NCBI GenBank assembly: GCA_963932465.1 | Contig: OZ010795.1 | Location: 476,212,806-476,276,805 of the forward strand | Direction of reading: 5' to 3' | DNA from: Maratus speciosus | Taxonomy: Eukaryota > Arthropoda > Arachnida > Araneae > Salticidae | DNA length: 64,000 bases | In this document: piece by piece, positions 58,270 through 64,000 of the stretch | Numbering within the stretch: position 1 is the first letter of the stretch | How the letters are laid out: the number at the start of each line of letters is the position of its first letter | Made by a program: the position numbers and the translations under genes | The notes under the pieces: generated by a model | What the model was told of the DNA's origin: nothing | The model's input: only the letters and a program-made list of their open reading frames with translations | Databases searched by the model: none

Positions 58270-58905
58270 ACGCATAAAGTCTCAAACCTTGATGAAAATG
58301 TTGAAAAAGACATAGACAAACTGTCTGGAAGAAAAACACCCGTAACAGCAAAAGCTGTTAAAGATATAGGAAACAAAAAACAGGCAGTAAGTTGTGAAGA
58401 AATTGAACTGCAACAAGGCTGCAGCTACTAATCCTCCCCAAAGGCAAATAAAATCATTAGAAATATTATTTCCCTTGCTATATTCAGTTAAATCAAAGTA
58501 CAGATGGAGCCAACAAACAGTTGTGTTCACATCATCGCCATATAAACTAAAGCTTGAAAAGAAAAAAAAGAAAAAAAGGAAGCTTTCACAGCCCAAAAAC
58601 AAATTGGAACATAGAGTTTTAAAAAAATAGGCGTAATGCAATTAGCAAGAAAATGATGGAAGAGAAGAACTACAAACGTAATATAAAGAAGACTTCTGTT
58701 GAAAAAAAAAAAAAAAGGTCTGATAATTCAGAATCTAAAAAGAAAAATCTAGACAGTGATGATTGGTTTTGCCTAATTTGTAAGAAAAATAAAATAGCAG
58801 CAATGATTCAGTATTCAGACTGCCATATACGGTTCCATGTTGTGTGCGCTGGAAAACAAAAACAATAAACAAAATTCATGTATAAGCTTTGCATTACTCC
58901 TTACA
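58270..58905 (+). pseudogene. C-terminal remnant of a pogo-like transposase with PHD-like finger
   Basis: Plus-strand fragments in shifting frames: LDENVEKDIDKLSGRKTP, then VVFTSSPYKLKLEKKKKKK with a Lys-rich linker. The frame 58653-58868 then has NLDSDDWFCLICKKNK followed by MIQYSDCHIRFHVVCAG, and after an in-frame stop at 58866-58868 KFMYKLC. The W-x-C-x2-C start, the H-x2-C pair and a final degenerate C-x2-C (Y in place of the first Cys) fit a PHD-like finger. The F-T-S-S/T-P-x-K-x-K-L-E segment is usual just before the finger in PHD-bearing pogo-like transposases, by family memory. Confidence 0.6.
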
Positions 58906-59389
58906 TGATCGTCAAGTAACTGACAATTAGTTCCATAATTTCTATTCTTAATTACTGATATCTTTGATTTATATTTTGAATACATTTTGATTTAAAACAA
59001 TAGCTCTTATTTTCAGATATTTGATTTCATTATATTTCATTGTTGTTATTTTGTTTGATTGGTTCATTAATCGCAAACTTTGCTTTTAATAAAATAAGTT
59101 ATATTCCCTAGTCATTAAAACAACTTGATATTATTTGGTCCAATTTAGGAGACCGGGAGTCCAACTTAGGCGACCAGTTGCTGAATTTGGACCAATTTTG
59201 ACAAATTTTTCAAATTAAAATAAAATTTAAGATTTTCAAAAAGAAATTGATCTAAATACTTATTTAGTTAGTAGATGAATAGATTGACTCTGTATAATGA
59301 TCTTTTGCAGATATTCCAAAAATTAAGTGAGTTACACCTGAAAATAAGTGAAGTGGTCCAAATTCGTCTACTCCCCCCTATACGATGGT

Positions 59390-60419
59390 TTGGAAGAACG
59401 TTTATGAATTTCCATATAAGGAAATGTTGCGGATTCGACTTCTCTTTTACATTTAAGATTCCACAGAATTGGAGGATCACGTTCTATTGCTTTATCAACA
59501 AGTTGTTCTTCTAGCTTTAAAATTTCCCTACAACTTTTGCAAAAAAAAATTTCACTCCAACAAAAATTTTGAATTTTGGAAAATTTAGGATTTTTTTTTA
59601 TTTTTAGCATCAAGTCATGTTGCGTGTTTTTTAGAATTATCGATCAATATTTTGGCTCAATGCAAGGGCTGAAATTCTCGAAAGTTAGGCTATACAGTGC
59701 ATTGTAACTGTTCAGCGTCAAACAGTTTACGAAATTGATAAAACAAAGCGAGTTTAATTTGAAGAAAAAATATTCTTTACATAACAAAATTTGCGAATAA
59801 TCAAATTAAGTATTCGCGAATGTTTAAATATTCTTCATTTTTTTATTTCGCGAATAATCAAAACTTGCGAATGTTAAGGGATTACTGTACTTTAATATCT
59901 GCTATTTCCCGTAGGATTTGGCAAATGTTTATAAAATTTCCCAGATTTTATTGTAGAAATCTATGGTGAATTTCTAGAATTAACTTTTTTTGCTGAACAA
60001 TAATTTTTCATTTTAAGAACTTCCAAAACTATTATTAAAAAATATATATATATATTAATATCTCTTCAATATTTCCTGAGAAAACGGTACTTTAATATCT
60101 GCTATTTCACGTAGGATTTAGCAAGTGTTGTTTTCCCCTTAAACTCTCGTGTTTATAGAATTTTGTAAATTCTTTGTACTAATTCTAATAATACAAATAT
60201 GTAGCGCTAGAAATCTATGGTGAATTTCTAGAATTTGTTTGCATTTTTATCCGTACGATTACTTTTCAATTGAGTTACTTCCCAAAATTTCTTTTTTTTT
60301 TATAATTTTGATGTTTCTTCTATGGTTCATGAGAAAAGGTACTTAAATATCATCTTCCCCCCATAAAAAAAGGGGGGGTTTTTCAAATTACTAGGTTAAC
60401 TAGGGGGTTAACTATTTCA
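59390..60419. other. A+T-rich DNA with repeated 'CTATGGTGAATTTCTAGAAT' segments
   Basis: Two related segments of about 250 bp (near 59880-60070 and 60080-60300) share GGTACTTTAATATCTGCTAT, TAGGATTT-GCAA and CTATGGTGAATTTCTAGAAT, and are similar to 52040-52110. No coding motif. Confidence 0.5.
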
Positions 60420-60625
60420 AATTAATAGTTAATTTAAATAAACTTGATATCAGTAATAATGTAGTATTCCGTTAATACATAAGTGATTTCAATTTATATC
60501 AGTGCATTACTGTCATAATTCTTATAGAAGAATATTTTTTTGCGAAATGTCTGTAAATTAATTTACTGTTCAATAATTACGTAGAAATATTTATCTGAAA
60601 TTATTATGGTTAAATGTGGGCTATG
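60420..60625 (-). repeat. inverted-repeat family copy 6
   Basis: It contains ATCAGTGCATTACTGTCATA, ATTCTTATAGAAG and GTAGAAATATTTATCTGAAA, matching copies 2 and 4. It is interrupted at its end by the palindromic MITE below. Confidence 0.55.
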
Positions 60626-60628
60626 CAC

Positions 60629-60678
<50 letters not shown>

Positions 60679-60904
60679 ACTGAAATACGGAAATACTACT
60701 GGAAATCTAGACGCCAGTACTATTTCCGTATTTTAACGGAACTTTTTCCCGGTAAATTACAGAAAATGTTCCGTTAAATTCCAAAGAAACGGAAAATTTT
60801 CTGCAATTTACCGAGAAAAAGTTCAGTTAAAATGCGGAATTAGTACTGGCGTCTAGATTGCCAGTAGTATTTCCGTATTTTAGTCCTTTTTGTTTTTTAC
60901 AGTG
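60626..60904. mobile_element. near-palindromic MITE with CACTGTAAAA ends
   Basis: It starts CACTGTAAAA with an A run of about 45, then GGACTGAAATACGGAAATAC. The second half is the reverse complement and ends TTTTTTACAGTG. Arms exceed 100 bp, with mismatches mainly near the centre and a roughly 40-base expansion of the left A run relative to the right arm (TTTTTGTTTTTT). No clear target duplication. Confidence 0.85.
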
Positions 60905-61258
60905 TGCATGATAATATATTATTGGCATTTATTGACAATAATTTATGTAACTCGGAGAGTACTGATAAATCTTATTCTTTACATAATAATATATTTGATG
61001 TGATTTAAACAATAAAATTTCATTTTGAATCCACTACATGGGTTTAATTATTTATAATGTAAACACTCATAAGGTTTCATAAATAATCTTTCATTAATTG
61101 ATCATATGATATGCACATTTTTTATGTTTTAACATTACTTTCTCTGTTTACATCACATTTGAAAGCATTGCCATGTTTTATTGCGATTTGTAACACTCTA
61201 TCAAAAACTGGTACTTAAAAATAAGTAACATTTTCTCCTGTTTGAACATTTCGTTGTA

Positions 61259-61900
61259 CAGTAGCCTCCCGCTTCACCGGCCTAAAGGGGCCGAGGGTAA
61301 ACCGGTTAAGAGAAAACCGGAAAAAATGGAGAAGTAAAAATAATTTAAATAATATTTGCGTAATTTAATTAATTAAATCCGTAAGGATGCATTTAGTTTT
61401 TTAATTTGGGTAGTTTTAAAAAAGAACATATTTTCTATATTTTGTGAAATGAATATTAGTTATAATTAACGGAATTGAAAGAAAAATATCACTGATAACA
61501 AATAATGAATAATATTTAACACAAATTAACTTGTTGAAAATCGTGTCACACACCTTTATAAGAAGTTGAAATTGTTCTACATTATGTATATTTAAGTTAA
61601 TCAACTATAAAGAAATCAGCGACCTTCTTCTGTTGAAGGCAAGATGCCCGGCATTTTGCAGCATTACTTCCCCATCTCTTTAATATCATACGTTTAACAG
61701 AGGAAGCTGTTAGACGCTGCTCAACATATAGCGTAGCGCCAACTCTATTCCTTTTACCCCTTCCGTCTGAGGAATTTTAGCAGTGCAACTTTAACTGGAT
61801 CATCATCAAGATCGTCTTCGTATTGAACAACATCAGTTACTGCCCTAATTATATCGTCGTCAAATAATGTTTCATGCTTGAGAAATTTATCAAACTCAAA
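61259..61900 (-). mobile_element. Tigger-like element, 3' end
   Basis: The terminal sequence CAGTAGCCTCCCGCTTCACC begins at 61259, preceded by TA. A CCGGTTAAGAGAAAACCGG inverted motif lies just inside. About 340 bp inward is the C-terminus of a minus-strand Tigger gene. The other end of the element was not found. Same family as the fragment at 23042. Confidence 0.7.
61597..61890 (-). pseudogene. Tigger-like transposase C-terminal remnant
   Basis: The minus strand reads EFDKFLKHETLFDDDIIRAV and TDVVQYEDDLDDDPVKVALL, two stops and a frame change, then ATLYVEQRLTASSVKRMILK and LQQKKVADFFIVD with a stop at 61597-61599. An acidic stretch, then a basic tail ending K-x-A/T-x-F-F, is the usual Tigger C-terminus. 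The catalytic part is missing from this window. Confidence 0.7.
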
Positions 61901-61994
61901 CAACTCTTATACATCTACGGTAATCTGTCCTCATTCCTCAAGCTTTTTAAACGTTTGTATAAAACAGTTTGCAGATAGATCAGGCATTGTAGAG

Positions 61995-62210
61995 TTCCGG
62001 GTGGAGGATTGCACTTTTGAAGGTGTATACGGCGTATACGGTGGTATACGCCGTATTCCTTCTGGATTTTTTTAAGGAACACCGTATACCCTCTGTTTCT
62101 CAAAAAAGCTATAGTATATACACTGTAGGGTCTACCCTCTGTCTTGAGCGTATACCCTCTGCTTTGAACGTATGCCCTCTGCTTTTTTTACGACTACACC
62201 ACTGTGAAAG
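61995..62210 (-). repeat. repeat with TATACGGCGTATAC palindromes, possible hAT-like end
   Basis: On the minus strand it starts CAGTGGTGTAGTCG (complement ending 62203) and continues with four copies of GAGGG(T/C)ATACG-like sequence. It ends in palindromes built on GTATACGGCGTATACGG near 62020-62057. It interrupts the Tigger remnant. The family is uncertain. Confidence 0.4.
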
Positions 62211-62214
62211 AAAC

Positions 62215-63484
62215 AGTTTTGTTTTCACAAATATGTGTGAAAAGCTATTTAACCCTTTTCATCACGCTAATTCCTTGGGTTTTGTAGTTTAAGTCACATA
62301 ACTCATAACTGCTATGGTTGTTGGCCACAGTTATTTTCGTAAAGTTTGCTTGACCTTATTCAATTAATTAGATATTTCCCATAAAATAAGTCACATTTTT
62401 CCGTTCTAAAATACTGGTAGACAAAAATCGTAGCATGTGACTTACAATACAATTACGCATGGAAATAGCCATCACAAATTAAGGATTCGAGATAATTTCA
62501 CATTCTAAAGCATTTTCCCTGAATTTTTAAAACTACATAAGATTTGCACGATCATTAAATAATTTTTAGTAGGATTTTCCCAATTCAAATTAATTAAATT
62601 TGAATTTATAGGGATTCTGTGAAATATATATAACTTCACTGAAATCTTTTATTTAAAATCTTTTTTTTTTTAGTATGTTATAGAATTAGGAAATGTACAT
62701 AATGTTTTTACAATAGAAATATAGAAATATATTTCCTAACTGAAACTTTATCTCCACAATCTTTAAACGTCAAGAAAGCTGAAAAGATGCAAATGAAAAA
62801 GAAAAAAATCCTTTTAAAAATATATTTGTTTTGTGCAACCAATAATGCTTTTGGAACAAGCTAAAGTTAAGTATCTATAATTTATTCTAAATTGTATTAT
62901 TACTAATCGATTTATTAAATTAATTGTATAACAAATTATTTTAATGGTGTTTTAAAGTACCGTCGGGCATAAAGTTTTGAACTTTTAAACCTATATGAAG
63001 GGTGTCCGCTCTCAACGGTGTCCAATGGCTAATTCCTAAACCGTTAGTCATAAACATATAGTTCAAATTACAAAAATGTTTTAAATGAGGTAAAGAAAAA
63101 TTTTAAAAGTAATTTGGGACAATAAAAACATTTCTTAAAAAACTACGAAATTTAAATTTTTATACGATCCCCCGGTCCTATAAGTTATATTTAGTAAAAT
63201 TTTCCTATTACACTGACAAGAAAGACAGAAAAAGTCCCGTTATTCTATGATTAAAATTGACCGAGTAATAACTGTTTAAAATTGGAGCATATTTTTTGCT
63301 ACAAATTAGGGGTCATTCACAAATTTAGTAGAAATATAATTTCATCAGATATATTAAAAAAACTGTTGGGAGTAAAATTAACATTGCAATATAAATTTGA
63401 AATCTTTAATCATTCTGACTCATTAATGCAAAATATACACTTTGTAGTAAACATATAAGAAGAAGAAAAAACAGAATTTTTGTT
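62215..63484. other. A+T-rich DNA, no recognised feature
   Basis: Only chance frames. A slightly G+C-richer patch near 62955-63050 (GTACCGTCGGGCATAAAG, GGGTGTCCGCTCTCAACGG) has no recognisable partner in the window. Confidence 0.5.
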
Positions 63485-63785
63485 AAATAAAATGATGAAA
63501 ATTAACAGTTTTAGCCTTTGATAATTGATTCTTATGTAATCTGTACCGCTGAATCCAAAATTTATCTTCATTTCTTACCATCACGTAAAGATTTTGTAAA
63601 GTTAAAAAAAGAAAAATAGCGAAAATTTGATACTATAAAATATGTCATTTTTGTGTTTTTATCTTTTGATAATTGCTTTTTATGTATTTTTTACCGCTGA
63701 ATCAGTAAATGACATTCAGTTTTAACCATAACGTCAGGATTTTTTGCTAATTGCAAATTTCAAAGTTGGAATATTCAGAGTTAAA
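63485..63785 (+). repeat. two-unit tandem repeat, spacing ~148 bp
   Basis: TACCGCTGAATC begins at 63544 and 63692. Each copy is preceded by TTTGATAATTG(A/C)TT and followed after about 30 bp by TTACCATCACGT or TTAACCATAACGT. The same TTACCGCTGAATC motif lies near 33865 in the 151-bp array. Confidence 0.6.
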
Positions 63786-63942
63786 ATTGAACCTTCTCCC
63801 CCACTTCATCGGACCCCTCTGCTGTTTTGCTGTAAGAATCCCAGTATAAGCCAAAAAAAGGATTTTTTATGTTTATGTTCCTTTAAAAAAAAAAAAATAT
63901 ATCTATTAAACTTAAGAACTCGGATTTTTTTAAATACTTATA

Positions 63943-64000
63943 CAGTAGAACCTCGATTGTCCGAAGTAATTGGGAGCGACCCTCTTTCGGAAAATCGAAA
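63943..64000 (+). mobile_element. left end of a Tigger/pogo-like element, runs off the window
   Basis: A TA (63941-63942) is followed by CAGTAGAACCTCGATTGTCC and CGAAGTAATTGGGAGCGACC. CAGTAGAACCTCG-type ends with GTCCGAA motifs are characteristic of Tigger-like elements. Everything beyond base 64000 is outside the window. Confidence 0.65.

Larger units (their letters stand above)
55502..59378 (+). mobile_element. large pogo-like element with PHD-like tail, split by an insertion
   Basis: The ends are AGGCAGAGTAGCCATATTTA (55502) and the inverted AAATTCGTCTACTCCCCCC (ending 59378), with TA outside each. The subterminal ATTTGGACC/GGTCCAAAT motif is iterated near 55545, 55875, 55895, 59137, 59155, 59190 and 59354. 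The left part is interrupted by a hairpin-ended element at 55972-57970. Removing it leaves about 1.9 kb, still lacking the catalytic domain. Confidence 0.65.

Noticed and set aside
58282..58641. 119-aa minus frame with many Phe
   Set aside because: It is antisense to the Lys-rich linker of the pogo-like transposase remnant; poly-Phe results from A-rich coding sequence on the other strand.
61980..62210. GTATACGGCGTATAC palindromes as a transcription-factor operator
   Set aside because: They lie inside a repeat with a transposon-like end that interrupts a Tigger remnant, so a mobile-element origin is simpler.
1..64000. tRNA, rRNA or snRNA genes
   Set aside because: I saw no A/B-box-like tRNA fold or conserved rRNA segment while reading; a covariance-model scan would be needed to exclude short or degenerate ones.

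Overview
The window reads as a gene-poor, strongly A+T-rich stretch of an arthropod nuclear genome, most likely a chelicerate and plausibly a spider. The reasons are the Tc1/mariner families present (DD34E Tc1, a maT-like element, Tigger/pogo elements, a DUF4817-type mariner), abundant foldback MITEs, helitron-like hairpin elements with tandem cores, and no bacterial operon structure. The taxonomic call is inference from repeat content. No complete host gene is visible; the only candidate is a possible C-terminal exon at bases 3-131.

Layout. 1-2.3 kb: possible exon end, then A+T-rich sequence. 2.3-6.5 kb: a dead Tigger element split by a foldback element (3375-4801) and a TA-flanked MITE (5488-6313). 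6.8-8.1 kb: dead maT-like transposon. 8.4-11.2 kb: palindrome-rich and poly-C-associated repeats. 12.8-14.1 kb: a pogo-like element with a PHD-like zinc finger. 14.26-15.79 kb: an apparently intact Tc1-like transposon with a 346-aa DD34E transposase and identical 26-bp inverted repeats. 16.8-19.7 kb: a 2.9-kb transposon with roughly 370-bp inverted repeats and an unassigned decayed gene. 19.9-20.6 kb: a 145-bp tandem array. 22.1-22.5 kb: a TTAA-flanked foldback. 25.0-26.9 kb: a 327-bp tandem array. 28.9-33.9 kb: several hairpins and nested MITEs, a 172-bp duplication and a 151-bp array. 35.8-37.6 kb: a long-TIR mariner-like element followed by a Tc1 fossil. 38.5-39.2 kb: a large foldback. 39.8-42.2 kb: a hairpin-ended element carrying two insertions. 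42.9-46.1 kb: a 300-bp tandem array. 46.5-52.0 kb: a set of related inverted repeats enclosing a deletion-derivative mariner, another repeat element and a Tc1 fossil. 52.46-53.91 kb: a second, inactivated Tc1. 53.9-55.0 and 55.5-59.4 kb: two more pogo-like elements with PHD-like tails, the second split by a hairpin-ended element with a 147-bp tandem array. 60-64 kb: MITEs, a Tigger 3' end, a 148-bp array and the start of another Tigger-like element.

The parts do not form one pathway; this is layered transposon colonisation. Three themes recur. First, pogo-like elements whose decayed coding remnants end in a PHD-like zinc finger and whose terminal motif is iterated internally. Second, hairpin-ended elements whose 3' stem sequence is repeated at the 5' end. 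Third, tandem arrays of unrelated sequence whose periods cluster near 145-152 bp. Only the Tc1 element at 14.26-15.79 kb looks capable of making an active protein.
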